From Robertkochia marina (GTDB taxonomy: Bacteria; Bacteroidota; Bacteroidia; Flavobacteriales; Flavobacteriaceae): 64,000 nucleotides of DNA. Positions 45,883 through 54,779 of this stretch are shown one piece after another. The translations under genes and the position numbers were made by a program. The notes under the pieces are model-generated. The model was not told the origin of the DNA, did no database searches, and was given only the letters and a program-made list of their open reading frames with translations. The stretch is from assembly GCF_004799345.1 (NCBI RefSeq), contig NZ_SSMC01000001.1, forward strand, positions 930,001-994,000. Direction: 5' to 3'. Positions within the stretch are counted from its first letter, which is position 1. Each line of letters opens with the position of its first letter.

Positions 45883-45913
45883 TAATGCCGAAAGGTAGGT
45901 GTAATAAAAGAAC

Positions 45914-45938
45914 ACGCCCTGTTTCAGGGCGTTTTTTT
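45914..45938 (+). terminator. Intrinsic terminator touching the next start codon
   Basis: An 8-bp stem ACGCCCTG/CAGGGCGT with a TTT loop is followed by a T-tract (45932-45938) that ends exactly at the ATG at 45939. It is a normal strong terminator for ileS-dksA, but its position in front of the next gene is odd. Confidence 0.85.
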
Positions 45939-46553
45939 ATGGCTGTTGTCCTGGGTTTACTCCTTGGTGGCGGTTGTGTATGGGGTCAAAAGCTTAGCAG
46001 CAGGAATTTTGATGCTGCCAACCTCACCCAATTGCAGATCGCAGCCGATCAGATCTTCGAAGTGGAATTGTATAGTGCTTCTTCAGGGGGGATTCAGGCT
46101 GAGATCGCCATAGAAGGGGAGTATCAGAACGACCTCACCGTAACTTCAAAAAAAGAAGGGAGTACCTTGATCCTGGAAGGCTCTTTTATGCCCGCCTTTG
46201 AAAACCCTAACGACAAGTTAAGTGCTCATAAAGTAGTTTCGGTTCGTTTAAAGGTAGGGGTGCCCGATCATCTTGGCGTGGTCGTCTCCGGAACTGGGAC
46301 CAGGGTAGCGGCAAAAGGTTATTTTAATAGCCTTGAGGTATCAACAGGAAAGGGTCCTGTTGTGCTCGAAGAAGTGACCGGGATGATTGAGGTTAAAACC
46401 CTATCCGGAGAAATTCTTGTTACCGATGTTCATGGAGAGATCCTCGCAGTTTCTAATTATGGTCAGGTTTTTCGAGGTGCTGTTACAGAGGGGAACGCAA
46501 AGGTAAAACTGGAGTCGGTTAACGGCGATATATACATTAATAAACAAGAATAA
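45939..46553 (+). CDS. GIN-domain-like (DUF2807) secreted protein
   Basis: Starting at ATG 45939 gives 204 residues with a short signal peptide (MAVVLGLLLGGGCVWGQ). The same frame is open from 45879, whose ATG overlaps the dksA stop by 4 bp; that version would read through the terminator hairpin and add 20 basic residues (NKRTRPVSGRFF). The mature part is a beta-helix-like repeat domain (VVVSGTGTRVAAKGYFNSLEVSTGKGPVVLEEV...) of the GIN/DUF2807 type, common in Bacteroidota and of unknown function. The start is unresolved. It lies between the dksA-like gene and lspA. Confidence 0.72.
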   Translation: MAVVLGLLLGGGCVWGQKLSSRNFDAANLTQLQIAADQIFEVELYSASSGGIQAEIAIEGEYQNDLTVTSKKEGSTLILEGSFMPAFENPNDKLSAHKVVSVRLKVGVPDHLGVVVSGTGTRVAAKGYFNSLEVSTGKGPVVLEEVTGMIEVKTLSGEILVTDVHGEILAVSNYGQVFRGAVTEGNAKVKLESVNGDIYINKQE

Positions 46554-46559
46554 TATTCT

Positions 46560-46567
46560 TATTTTTG
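46560..46567 (+). promoter_or_regulatory. TAnnTTTG -7 element before lspA
   Basis: TATTTTTG lies 55 bp before the lspA ATG. The intervening leader holds a small AGGCTT/AAGCCT hairpin (46568-46587). Confidence 0.35.
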
Positions 46568-46622
46568 AGGCTTTTAGGTGTAAGCCTAATGCCTGTCCTG
46601 AACTAATTGAACGAAAGATAAA

Positions 46623-47258
46623 ATGTCATTAAAAAAAGCTACATTGATTATTTTCCTGGTCCTCTTTATTGACCAGTTGTCTAAGATCTATATTAAAACT
46701 CATTACGTACTTGGAGAATATACAGAAGTGTTCAGTTGGTTCAAGATCTTGTTCATTGAGAATGAAGGTGCGGCATGGGGAACCAAGCTCAGCGATATTT
46801 TGCCATTTATATCTGATGGTACAGGTAAATTAATCTTAACTGTATTCAGGTTATTTGCTATCGGGGGTATTGGCTACTGGATGTATGATACGATTAAAAA
46901 AGGAGGTACAGCAGTGCTGATCACGGCTATTGCATTGATATTCGCCGGAGCTTTCGGGAATATAATTGATTCTGTTTTTTACGGAGTGATCTTCAATGAC
47001 AGCTACGGCCAGGTAGCCACTTTATTTGCCGATGAGCCTTATGGGGCCTTGTTAAAAGGAAAGGTGGTCGATATGCTTCATTTTCCTCTTATTGATACTG
47101 TTTGGCCGGACTGGATGCCATTGGTGGGGGGTAAGAACTTCAGGTTCTTTGAGCCGGTGTTTAACATTGCCGATGCCGCCATTAGCACCGGGGTAGGTAT
47201 TCTTATTGTATTTAATAAAAAAGCTTTTCCTAAAAATAAGGAGCAGGAAGAGGCCTAG
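46623..47258 (+). CDS. lspA: Lipoprotein signal peptidase (signal peptidase II)
   Basis: This 211-residue inner-membrane aspartyl protease has four helices and cleaves the signal from prolipoproteins before the lipidated Cys. The catalytic Asp residues are D116 in FGNIIDS and D184 in FNIADAAI; the ENEGAAWG motif is also intact. It is about 40 residues longer than the E. coli enzyme because of an insert (FADEPYGALLKGKVVDMLHF), as in other Bacteroidota. Many lipoproteins encoded in this window are its likely substrates. It ends in a 4-bp overlap with the convergent cyclo-ligase gene. Confidence 0.95.
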   Translation: MSLKKATLIIFLVLFIDQLSKIYIKTHYVLGEYTEVFSWFKILFIENEGAAWGTKLSDILPFISDGTGKLILTVFRLFAIGGIGYWMYDTIKKGGTAVLITAIALIFAGAFGNIIDSVFYGVIFNDSYGQVATLFADEPYGALLKGKVVDMLHFPLIDTVWPDWMPLVGGKNFRFFEPVFNIADAAISTGVGILIVFNKKAFPKNKEQEEA

Positions 47259-47824
47259 TTTCTAAAATCATAAACCCCCTCGGGTGTAATACACATGTCA
47301 AGAGCGATGTCGTCTTGATTAACATCGTTGATCTTATCTTCAGGGGGGAAAAATGACAACCCGATTTTTAGGGTATCAGGATTACATTCTTTAAGAAACC
47401 GATCGTAAAACCCCTTGCCGTACCCCACACGATTACCAAAACGGTCATAGGCCAGTAAAGGAACAAAGACCACTTCAATAGCAGCCGGAGCGATCTCAAT
47501 ACCTGATTGGGGTTCGGGTATGCCGTAAGAATTGGTTTTCATAACCGTATTGTCGGTAAGTAAAAAATGCTTCATACTTCCGTTGTTGAAATCTGAACGG
47601 GAAATGATCACCTCTTTATCCTTTCCTTGTAACACTGTTAATAGAAATGAGGTGTCTATCTCATGTTGCCTTTCTATAGGAAGAAACAGATGATAAGTGG
47701 CGTGATCCCAGATGGGAGATCGCAATGCCTGATTGGTAATTTCAATGCTTAGGTCTTCCAGCTCCGCGTTCTTTAAGACCTTGCGCTTCTCTTTGTATTT
47801 TGTTCTCAGTTGATGTTTATCCAT
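47255..47824 (-). CDS. 5-formyltetrahydrofolate cyclo-ligase
   Basis: This 189-residue cytosolic enzyme converts 5-formyl-THF with ATP to 5,10-methenyl-THF. It shows the basic N-terminal helix (KYKEKRKVL), the ATP/folate segment VPLLAYDRFGNRVGYGKGFYDRFL, which is diagnostic of the family, and normal length. It is a single gene facing lspA with overlapping stops. A minus-strand TAnnTTTG element lies 25 bp upstream. Confidence 0.93.
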   Translation of the reverse strand: MDKHQLRTKYKEKRKVLKNAELEDLSIEITNQALRSPIWDHATYHLFLPIERQHEIDTSFLLTVLQGKDKEVIISRSDFNNGSMKHFLLTDNTVMKTNSYGIPEPQSGIEIAPAAIEVVFVPLLAYDRFGNRVGYGKGFYDRFLKECNPDTLKIGLSFFPPEDKINDVNQDDIALDMCITPEGVYDFRN

Positions 47825-47849
47825 GCTTTTGAGATTTATTGAGGGCTTT

Positions 47850-47857
47850 CAAACTTA
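47850..47857 (-). promoter_or_regulatory. TAnnTTTG -7 element for the cyclo-ligase gene
   Basis: TAAGTTTG on the minus strand lies 25 bp before the start at 47824. No upstream box was identified. The remaining gap to uvrC (47858-48033) shows nothing definite. Confidence 0.35.
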
Positions 47858-48033
47858 CACATTCCTTTAAGAGGGAGTACTAAGTTTCCTGTGAAAAGTG
47901 ATCGCTGTATTTAATGGTTATAAGAAGCCTTTCTCCGGATTTTATATAATTTAAAAGTCTAAACCGGCTTTCAGGTGTTACTTTTACAGTGTATTAAAGG
48001 CCAAAATTCTCAGTAACTTTTCTGCTTTTTTAG

Positions 48034-49821
48034 ATGGAGAGCTCAGGAATAGACATACAATTGAAAACCCTTCCGGAAAGCCCGGGGGTATATCAGTTCT
48101 ACGATAAGGATGAAAAATTGCTTTACGTAGGAAAGGCTAAGAACCTTAAAAAAAGGGTGTCGTCGTATTTTCAAAAAACTCACGAATACGGCAAGACCAG
48201 GGTGTTGGTTAAAAAGATCAGATCTATACGTCATGTCGTGGTACCAACAGAGACCGATGCCTTGCTTCTTGAGAACAATCTCATTAAAAAGTATCAGCCT
48301 CGGTACAATGTAATGCTGAAGGACGATAAAACCTACCCGTGGATTTGTATTAAAAAAGAGCGCTTTCCCAGGATCTTTCCTACCCGAAAGGTCATCAGGG
48401 ATGGTTCTGAGTATTTCGGACCGTACACCAGCATGAAAACTATAAGAACCCTACTCGATCTTATTAAGGGGTTGTACTCGCTCAGGACCTGTAATTATGA
48501 CCTCTCCCCGGAAAAGGTTAGTAGCGGTAAATATAAGGTCTGTCTGGAGTATCATCTGGGTAATTGTAAGGGGCCTTGTGAAAATTTGCAATCGGAAGCA
48601 GTCTACAATCAACAGATCGAAGAGATCCGCAAGATCATTAAAGGAGATTTTAAAGATTCCCTGAAGCATTTTCAAGACCTGATGCATAGCTATGCTGCTG
48701 AAATGCGATTCGAAGATGCTCAACGCATCAAAGAAAAGATAGAGGTCCTGGAAAATTACCAGGTAAAATCGACCGTAGTAAATCCGAAAATCAGTAATGT
48801 AGATGTTTTCAGTATCATTTCTGATGAAGGCTTTGCCTATGTGAACTTTTTGCAATTATCATACGGGTCGATAATCCGGGCACATACTGTAGAGATCAAA
48901 AAGAAACTTGACGAGTCTGATAAGGAGTTACTGGAACTGGCTATCACTGATATGCGTAATAAGTTCCATTCCAATTCCAGGGAGATCTTTGTGCCGTTCG
49001 AGGTAGATGTTGGAGAAGAAATTAAGGTAACGGTGCCGAAGCTGGGTGATAAAAAAAGGATCGTTGAGCTTTCAGAGCGCAACGCCAAGCTCTACAGGCA
49101 GGAGAAATTTAAGCAGATCAAAATTACCGATCCTGACCGCCATGTTAAACGTATCATGGAGCAAATGAAGAAAGATCTGAGGTTGTCAAAAGAGCCCAGG
49201 CATATTGAGTGCTTTGATAACTCAAATATTCAGGGAACCAATCCTGTTGCTGCCTGTGTGGTTTTTAAAGACGGCAAGCCAAGTAAGAAAGAATACCGAC
49301 ATTTTAATATAAAGACGGTGGATGGGCCTGATGACTTTGCTTCTATGGAAGAGGTGGTGCATCGGCGCTACCGTAGACTGTTGGAGGAAGATGCACCCCT
49401 GCCACAGCTTATTGTGATAGATGGAGGGAAGGGGCAGTTAAATTCAGCCTTAAAAAGCCTTGAGCGTCTGGGGCTTCGGGGCAAGATCGCTATTATCGGT
49501 ATCGCCAAGCGCCTGGAAGAAATATTTTATCCGGATGACCCTGTACCACTCTATCTTGATAAGCGATCAGAAACCCTTAAGATCGTTCAGCAATTGCGCA
49601 ATGAGGCACACCGATTTGGTATTACATTTCATCGAAAGAAGAGGGCTAAGGCGGCAATAGATACCGAACTTGAAAACATAGATGGAGTTGGTAAAAAAAC
49701 TGCAGGTGAATTACTCAAAAAGTTCAGGTCTGTAAAACGGATTCGCGAGGCCAGTCTCGAGCAATTGACGGAGGTTGTGGGTCCGTCAAAAGCATCGAAA
49801 ATATACAAGGCTTTTCACTAA
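48034..49821 (+). CDS. uvrC: Excinuclease ABC subunit C
   Basis: This 595-residue nuclease of nucleotide excision repair has a GIY-YIG domain at the N-terminus (PGVYQFYDKDEKLLYVGKAKNLKKR). A UVR motif that binds UvrB follows (LKHFQDLMHSYAAEMRFEDAQRIKEKI), then an RNase H-like nuclease domain (HIECFDNSNIQG, VIDGGKGQL) and two helix-hairpin-helix motifs at the end (IDGVGKKTAGELLKKF, VVGPSKASKIY). It makes both incisions around the lesion. The length is typical. The patatin gene starts 22 bp downstream. Confidence 0.97.
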   Translation: MESSGIDIQLKTLPESPGVYQFYDKDEKLLYVGKAKNLKKRVSSYFQKTHEYGKTRVLVKKIRSIRHVVVPTETDALLLENNLIKKYQPRYNVMLKDDKTYPWICIKKERFPRIFPTRKVIRDGSEYFGPYTSMKTIRTLLDLIKGLYSLRTCNYDLSPEKVSSGKYKVCLEYHLGNCKGPCENLQSEAVYNQQIEEIRKIIKGDFKDSLKHFQDLMHSYAAEMRFEDAQRIKEKIEVLENYQVKSTVVNPKISNVDVFSIISDEGFAYVNFLQLSYGSIIRAHTVEIKKKLDESDKELLELAITDMRNKFHSNSREIFVPFEVDVGEEIKVTVPKLGDKKRIVELSERNAKLYRQEKFKQIKITDPDRHVKRIMEQMKKDLRLSKEPRHIECFDNSNIQGTNPVAACVVFKDGKPSKKEYRHFNIKTVDGPDDFASMEEVVHRRYRRLLEEDAPLPQLIVIDGGKGQLNSALKSLERLGLRGKIAIIGIAKRLEEIFYPDDPVPLYLDKRSETLKIVQQLRNEAHRFGITFHRKKRAKAAIDTELENIDGVGKKTAGELLKKFRSVKRIREASLEQLTEVVGPSKASKIYKAFH

Positions 49822-49843
49822 AATTCGTATTATCTTTATTTCT

Positions 49844-52081
49844 ATGAAATGGTGTGTCCTCATCGTATGGTTGATGGTCTCGCCCTGGATTGTGATTTCC
49901 CAGGAAACCCGGGGAGAAAACAGTCTCAAGGTGGGGTTGGTGCTCAGTGGAGGTGGGGCTAAAGGTCTGGCTCACATCGGAGCCCTCCGGGCTATAGAAG
50001 ATGCCGGGATAAGGATAGACTATATAGGCGGTACTTCCATGGGGGCTATTGTAGGGGCCTTGTATGCCAGCGGCTATTCTGCCAAACAACTGGATTCTTT
50101 ATTTAACAGTATTGACTTTGACCGGCTGATCCAGGGATATATTCCAAGGTCGTCCATGAGTTTTTATGAAAAACAGAATAATGAGCGGTACGCCCTGATG
50201 CTGCCTTTCGATGAGTTTAAATTAAGTTTTCCCTCCTCAATTTCCAGTGGTCAGAATGTATACAACCTGTTCTCAAGATTGCTTTTTCATGTAAGTGACA
50301 TCAATGATTTTAATGATCTTCCCATACCCTTCTTCTGTATGACCACCGATGTAGAGACCGGAGAATTGGTGAAACTTGACAAGGGCTACCTCCCGTTAAG
50401 TATCAGTGCCTCGGGGGCATTTCCTTCTTTTTTTGAACCGGTGGAGATTGATGGGCGCACCTTGATCGATGGGGGGGTTGTTGATAATTACCCTATAGAA
50501 GAGGTTAGAAACATGGGGGCCGATGTGGTTATAGGGGTCGATGTTCAGGATTCCCTGGCCAAGGCCGACCAATTGCGTTCTGCCACCCAGGTATTATTAC
50601 AGATCAATAATTATCGCACCCAAAGGGGGATGAAGGAAAAGGCGGAGAAAACCGATATTTTTATAAAACCTGATATTTCTGATTTTACGGTCATTTCGTT
50701 TAATGAAGGCGCAAGTATTATTAAAAGTGGGTATGACGCCGCTTTAAGAAAGAAGGTATCTCTTGACAGCCTGGCACTGCTGCAGGATGCGGGGCCTCTG
50801 CCACCCCGGGGTGTGCAAATAGCAGATACCTTATTATTGAACAGCGTACAGCTAAGCGGGAATCAGCAGTACTCCCGCAGGTATATAAAAGGGAAATTGA
50901 GGTATGAGCTAAATGAACCAACCACCTTTGATAAACTTGACCAGGGGTTTAGTAACCTGGCTGCCACCTCAAATTTTCGAAGCATCAAATATGTTCTGAG
51001 GCCCTCTGAAGGCAAGTCCGGGTATAATATGGATCTGAGACTTAAGGAAGAGACCAATAAGACCTTTATTAAGCTGGGAGTTCATTACGACGGTCTCTAT
51101 AATACAGGGGCCTTGATCAACCTGACAAGAAAGCACTTCCTTTTATATGATGATGTTTTGTCTTTTGACTTTATAATTGGCGATCAGATACGGTATAACT
51201 TTGATTATTATCTCGACAAAGGAAGTTACTGGAGCCTGGGAGTCAGATCGAGGTTCAATACTTTTGAAAAAGATGTCGATTTTGAATTCGTCAGCAGAGA
51301 AATAGGGGTAGAACTCCCCCAGGTGAATAAATTGGATATTACGCTGTTTGATTTTACCAACCAGATCTACGCTCAAACCAATTGGGGAGAAGAATTTGTT
51401 TTCGGCCTGGGGTTGGAACACAAGTGGCTGCGGCTTCGTTCAGAGACCGTGATCGCTGATCAGGGGCCGGCTATAGATCTCGATAATTCCAACTATCTGA
51501 GTACTTATGGGTTTTTAAAACTGGACACGATGGATGACCTGTATTTTCCGACTCGTGGATTGTTCTTTGATGGTGATTTTCATCTTTATTTATTAACGAC
51601 TGAGGAAGGCTTGGAAGATGTCGGCAGTTTTTCCATTGCCAAGGCCAAAATGGGGTTTGCCCTACCGATCACCTCGAACTGGGCCTTTAATTTCTTTACC
51701 GAAGGAGGTTTTAATTTAGGAGAGGCCGATGTAAACTCTTTGGATTTCGTTCTGGGAGGGTATGGGGCTGCTTATATAAATAACCTGACTGACTTTCTCG
51801 GATACGATTTTGTTAGTTTCGGGGGTGACAGTTATGTGAAGGCTGTTTTTAAGACCGATTGGAACTTTGCCGGGAAACACCATCTGAATCTTACCGCCAA
51901 TTATGCCAATGCAGAGAATGGTATTTTTAAGGAAGGAGAATGGTTTACCCTTCCCGATTACAGCGGGTATGCCCTGGGTTATGGTTTTGAATCGCTGGTA
52001 GGACCTGCTGAGGTGAAGTTTGCATGGTCACCTGAAATAGCCGATACTTCCTGGGTATTCAGTATCGGTTTCTGGTTTTAA
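49844..52081 (+). CDS. Patatin-like phospholipase with POTRA and outer-membrane barrel (PlpD-like)
   Basis: ATG 49844 gives 745 residues with a signal peptide (ending WIVISQ); the ATG at 49775 overlaps uvrC and would spoil the signal. The patatin domain (about 27-310) has the oxyanion motif SGGGAKGLAHIGAL, nucleophile S65 in GGTSMG and the Asp in DGGVVDNYP. A POTRA-like region (about 330-400) and a BamA/TpsB-type barrel to the end, finishing in FWF, follow. The layout matches type Vd autotransporter phospholipases such as PlpD, except that here the enzyme may stay attached. The lipid substrate is unknown. Confidence 0.92.
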   Translation: MKWCVLIVWLMVSPWIVISQETRGENSLKVGLVLSGGGAKGLAHIGALRAIEDAGIRIDYIGGTSMGAIVGALYASGYSAKQLDSLFNSIDFDRLIQGYIPRSSMSFYEKQNNERYALMLPFDEFKLSFPSSISSGQNVYNLFSRLLFHVSDINDFNDLPIPFFCMTTDVETGELVKLDKGYLPLSISASGAFPSFFEPVEIDGRTLIDGGVVDNYPIEEVRNMGADVVIGVDVQDSLAKADQLRSATQVLLQINNYRTQRGMKEKAEKTDIFIKPDISDFTVISFNEGASIIKSGYDAALRKKVSLDSLALLQDAGPLPPRGVQIADTLLLNSVQLSGNQQYSRRYIKGKLRYELNEPTTFDKLDQGFSNLAATSNFRSIKYVLRPSEGKSGYNMDLRLKEETNKTFIKLGVHYDGLYNTGALINLTRKHFLLYDDVLSFDFIIGDQIRYNFDYYLDKGSYWSLGVRSRFNTFEKDVDFEFVSREIGVELPQVNKLDITLFDFTNQIYAQTNWGEEFVFGLGLEHKWLRLRSETVIADQGPAIDLDNSNYLSTYGFLKLDTMDDLYFPTRGLFFDGDFHLYLLTTEEGLEDVGSFSIAKAKMGFALPITSNWAFNFFTEGGFNLGEADVNSLDFVLGGYGAAYINNLTDFLGYDFVSFGGDSYVKAVFKTDWNFAGKHHLNLTANYANAENGIFKEGEWFTLPDYSGYALGYGFESLVGPAEVKFAWSPEIADTSWVFSIGFWF

Positions 52082-52146
52082 GAAATCCTTATTGGAATTC
52101 CTTCTCAATTATTCCGATATTTGTTAAAATATCAAACGATTGCGTT

Positions 52147-53304
52147 ATGCCTTTTTACCATAAACTGGGTAAAATCCCACATAAACGACATACCATTTTT
52201 AAAAAGCCGGATGGCTCTCTCTATTATGAGCAGTTATTCGGAACTATAGGATTTGACGGCATGTCTACCAATATGTATCACCTGCACCGACCTACCCAGG
52301 TTAAAGAGATCAGGGGGCAAAGAGATGTTACTCCCAGGGTGGCCATCGCCAACAATATGAAGTCTTACCGTTTTCATGGCTTTAAGGTAAAGCCGGCTGA
52401 CGATTACCTGGACAGCAGGATTCCTGTGCTCACCAATGCTGATTGTACCATTTACCTGGCGGCACCAAAAAGCTCAGTAAAGGATTATTTTTTTAAGAAT
52501 GCTGATGCCGATGAGTTGATCTTTATTCACCGGGGTAGTGGTAAGTTGCGAACCATGTTGGGTAACCTGGATTTCAAATACGGAGACTACCTGCTGCTTC
52601 CAAGAGGTATTATTTATCAGATCGATTTTGACACCGATGATAATCGCTTGTTTATAGTAGAATCAAGAAGGCCTATCTATACTCCTAAAAGATATAGAAA
52701 CTGGTTTGGGCAGCTGCTCGAGCATTCACCTTTTTGTGAAAGAGATCTGAGGGCGCCTCATGAAATAGAAACCATTGATGAGAAGGGTGAATTTCTTATG
52801 AAGATCAAAAAGCAGAATGAGATCTTCGATATGGTTTATGCCACCCATCCGTTTGATGTGGTTGGATATGACGGGTTTAATTTTCCTTATGCGTTTAGCA
52901 TACACGATTTTGAACCCATCACCGGAAGGATTCATCAACCGCCACCGGTGCATCAGACCTTTGAAACTGATGCTTTTGTAGTGTGTAGTTTTGTGCCTCG
53001 CCTGTATGACTATCACCCTGAATCGATCCCTGCGCCCTATAATCACAGTAATATAGATTCTGATGAGGTATTGTATTACGTAGATGGTGATTTTATGAGC
53101 AGGAATGATATTGAGGCCGGACATATATCACTTCACCCGGCGGGAATACCGCACGGGCCTCATCCGGGAGCAGTAGAGCGAAGCATAGGAAAGGAGAAAA
53201 CAGAAGAACTGGCAGTGATGGTTGATACATTTAAGCCTTTAATGGTTACAGAACAGGCCATGGAAATTGCCGACGAAACCTATCATAAATCCTGGTTGGA
53301 ATAG
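52147..53304 (+). CDS. hmgA: Homogentisate 1,2-dioxygenase
   Basis: This 385-residue cupin-fold iron dioxygenase opens homogentisate to maleylacetoacetate in tyrosine/phenylalanine breakdown. Recognisable parts are an N-terminal jelly roll (IHRGSGKLRTMLG, YGDYLLLPRGI) and the C-terminal iron site: the His/Glu of NHSNIDSDEVLYYVDGDF and HPAGIPHGPHPG. It is shorter than the human enzyme (445) but normal for Bacteroidota. 4-Hydroxyphenylpyruvate dioxygenase, the preceding step, is encoded 111 bp downstream. Fumarylacetoacetase is not in the window. Confidence 0.93.
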   Translation: MPFYHKLGKIPHKRHTIFKKPDGSLYYEQLFGTIGFDGMSTNMYHLHRPTQVKEIRGQRDVTPRVAIANNMKSYRFHGFKVKPADDYLDSRIPVLTNADCTIYLAAPKSSVKDYFFKNADADELIFIHRGSGKLRTMLGNLDFKYGDYLLLPRGIIYQIDFDTDDNRLFIVESRRPIYTPKRYRNWFGQLLEHSPFCERDLRAPHEIETIDEKGEFLMKIKKQNEIFDMVYATHPFDVVGYDGFNFPYAFSIHDFEPITGRIHQPPPVHQTFETDAFVVCSFVPRLYDYHPESIPAPYNHSNIDSDEVLYYVDGDFMSRNDIEAGHISLHPAGIPHGPHPGAVERSIGKEKTEELAVMVDTFKPLMVTEQAMEIADETYHKSWLE

Positions 53305-53415
53305 TATATGTTGAATTATAGAATAGATATAACTGCGCATCTTAGAGCCATGTGGTGAGGGCAGGTGAACTGAAGTATATAGATCAAGTATAACCTATCA
53401 AACAAGTAAAAGAAA

Positions 53416-54555
53416 ATGGCAACAGATACATCATCATTAAATTTAAATAAGGAAGTAGAAACAGCAGAAGATTTTCTGCCGATTCTGGGAACAGATTACG
53501 TTGAACTTTATGTGGGTAATGCCAAACAGGCAGCTCATTATTATCAATCGGCCTGGGGCTTTCAACCGGTGGCCTATGCCGGTCTTGAAACCGGGATCAG
53601 GGATCGGGTTTCATATGTGCTGCAGCAAGATAAGATCCGGTTGGTATTAACTTCTCCCTTGCAAAAGGGAGGCGATATAAATCGTCACATCAATGAACAC
53701 GGTGACGGGGTAAAAGTGGTAGCACTTTGGGTTGATGATGCAACCAAAAGTTATGACGAAACCATAAAGAGAGGGGCCGAAAGCTATATGGAGCCTAAAA
53801 AAATTGAAGATGAGAACGGAGAGGTCGTACTATCAGGAATACATACCTATGGTGAGACTGTTCATATTTTTGTGGAGCGCAAGAATTACAACGGTCCGTT
53901 CATGCCCGGATTTAAGAAATGGGATCCTGAATATAAGGCTCCTGAAACCGGCCTCAAGTATATTGACCATATGGTTGGGAATGTAGGCTGGAATGAAATG
54001 AATAAATGGTGTGAATTCTATGCCAAGGTCATGGGATTTGCTCAGTTAGTGTCATTTGATGACAAAGACATTTCTACAGAATATACAGCACTTATGAGTA
54101 AGGTGATGAGTAATGGGAACGGCCGTATTAAGTTTCCTATTAATGAGCCTGCAGATGGACGTAAGAAGTCACAAATTGAAGAGTATATTGACTTTTATAA
54201 TGGTGCCGGGGTGCAGCATATTGCCGTTGCAACCGATAATATTATAGAAACTGTGAAGGCATTGAAGGCCAGAGGTGTTGAGTTTCTTTACGTTCCTGAA
54301 ACTTATTACGATACTGTGCTTGATCGCGTCGGTGAAATTGATGAAGATCTTGAGCCGTTAAAGGAGCTTGGAATTCTGATCGACCGCGATGACGAGGGGT
54401 ATCTTCTTCAATTATTTACGAAGCCTGTTTTAGACAGACCGACCATGTTTTTTGAGATCATTCAGCGAAAAGGAGCTAAATCGTTCGGAAAAGGAAACTT
54501 TAAAGCCCTTTTTGAAGCTATAGAACGTGAGCAGGAAATGCGAGGTACATTATAA
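53416..54555 (+). CDS. hppD: 4-hydroxyphenylpyruvate dioxygenase
   Basis: This 379-residue non-haem iron enzyme of two vicinal-oxygen-chelate domains converts 4-hydroxyphenylpyruvate to homogentisate. The iron ligands are visible: His in YIDHMVGNV, His in VQHIAVATDN and Glu in MFFEIIQRKG. Also present are the SPLQKGGDIN loop and the C-terminal KGNFKALFEAIEREQE helix that closes the active site. It follows hmgA on the same strand with a 111-bp gap in which no terminator is seen, so the two are probably one tyrosine-catabolic operon. Confidence 0.96.
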   Translation: MATDTSSLNLNKEVETAEDFLPILGTDYVELYVGNAKQAAHYYQSAWGFQPVAYAGLETGIRDRVSYVLQQDKIRLVLTSPLQKGGDINRHINEHGDGVKVVALWVDDATKSYDETIKRGAESYMEPKKIEDENGEVVLSGIHTYGETVHIFVERKNYNGPFMPGFKKWDPEYKAPETGLKYIDHMVGNVGWNEMNKWCEFYAKVMGFAQLVSFDDKDISTEYTALMSKVMSNGNGRIKFPINEPADGRKKSQIEEYIDFYNGAGVQHIAVATDNIIETVKALKARGVEFLYVPETYYDTVLDRVGEIDEDLEPLKELGILIDRDDEGYLLQLFTKPVLDRPTMFFEIIQRKGAKSFGKGNFKALFEAIEREQEMRGTL

Positions 54556-54641
54556 ATGGCTCTTTTTTATAGCAAAATAGCAAGCAAACACTTTAATTTA
54601 TAAAGAGTTTACAGCAAATGCGTTAAACTTTACTGCCGGGG

Positions 54642-54671
54642 TTTTGCAATTAAAAACCTGTAGTATATTTG
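54642..54671 (+). promoter_or_regulatory. Consensus Bacteroidetes promoter with no protein gene close behind
   Basis: TTTTG (54642-54646), a 17-bp spacer, then TATATTTG (54664-54671) fits the -33/-7 consensus in both boxes and in spacing. Initiation would be near 54677, the first base of a hairpin. The next protein start is 180 bp further on, beyond a strong terminator. Confidence 0.75.
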
Positions 54672-54676
54672 CACTC

Positions 54677-54778
54677 GCAAAAGCGGGTGGTGCCCTTTTG
54701 CTGACTTTAAGTAAAGTTTTCATAATTTAAAGTTTTTGGTTGGTTAATGGAAAAAGCCCGGCGTTCGCCGGGCTTTTT
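54677..54778 (+). ncRNA. Candidate small RNA of about 100 nt
   Basis: Between the consensus promoter and the terminator lies a roughly 100-nt segment with no open frame. It opens with hairpin 54677-54701: a 7-bp GCAAAAG/CTTTTGC stem extended by two G-C pairs past a bulged C, loop GTGGTG. A second small hairpin ACTTT/AAAGT (54704-54717) and a U-rich single-stranded part follow before the terminator. Promoter, structured 5' end and terminator at the right distances are the profile of an independent sRNA. I cannot match it to a named family. It could be a flavobacterial 6S-like or other regulatory RNA; the short, multi-hairpin form argues against classical 6S. Confidence 0.6.
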
Positions 54779-54779
54779 T
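54752..54779 (+). terminator. Very strong intrinsic terminator ending the candidate sRNA
   Basis: The A-run flanks the stem GCCCGGC/GCCGGGC with GTTC loop; the stem extends with A-T pairs to at least 10 bp and is followed by TTTTTTATTTT. It lies 197 bp after the hppD stop, far for an hppD terminator. Confidence 0.92.

Noticed and set aside
45400-45915. Minus-strand frame of 171 codons across the ileS-dksA junction
   Set aside because: It runs opposite two well-supported genes, has no recognisable domain and skewed Ser/Phe/Leu composition typical of antisense frames.
45879-45938. ATG 45879 as the definite start of the GIN-like protein
   Set aside because: It reads through a strong terminator hairpin and places 20 basic residues before the signal core; kept only as an alternative.
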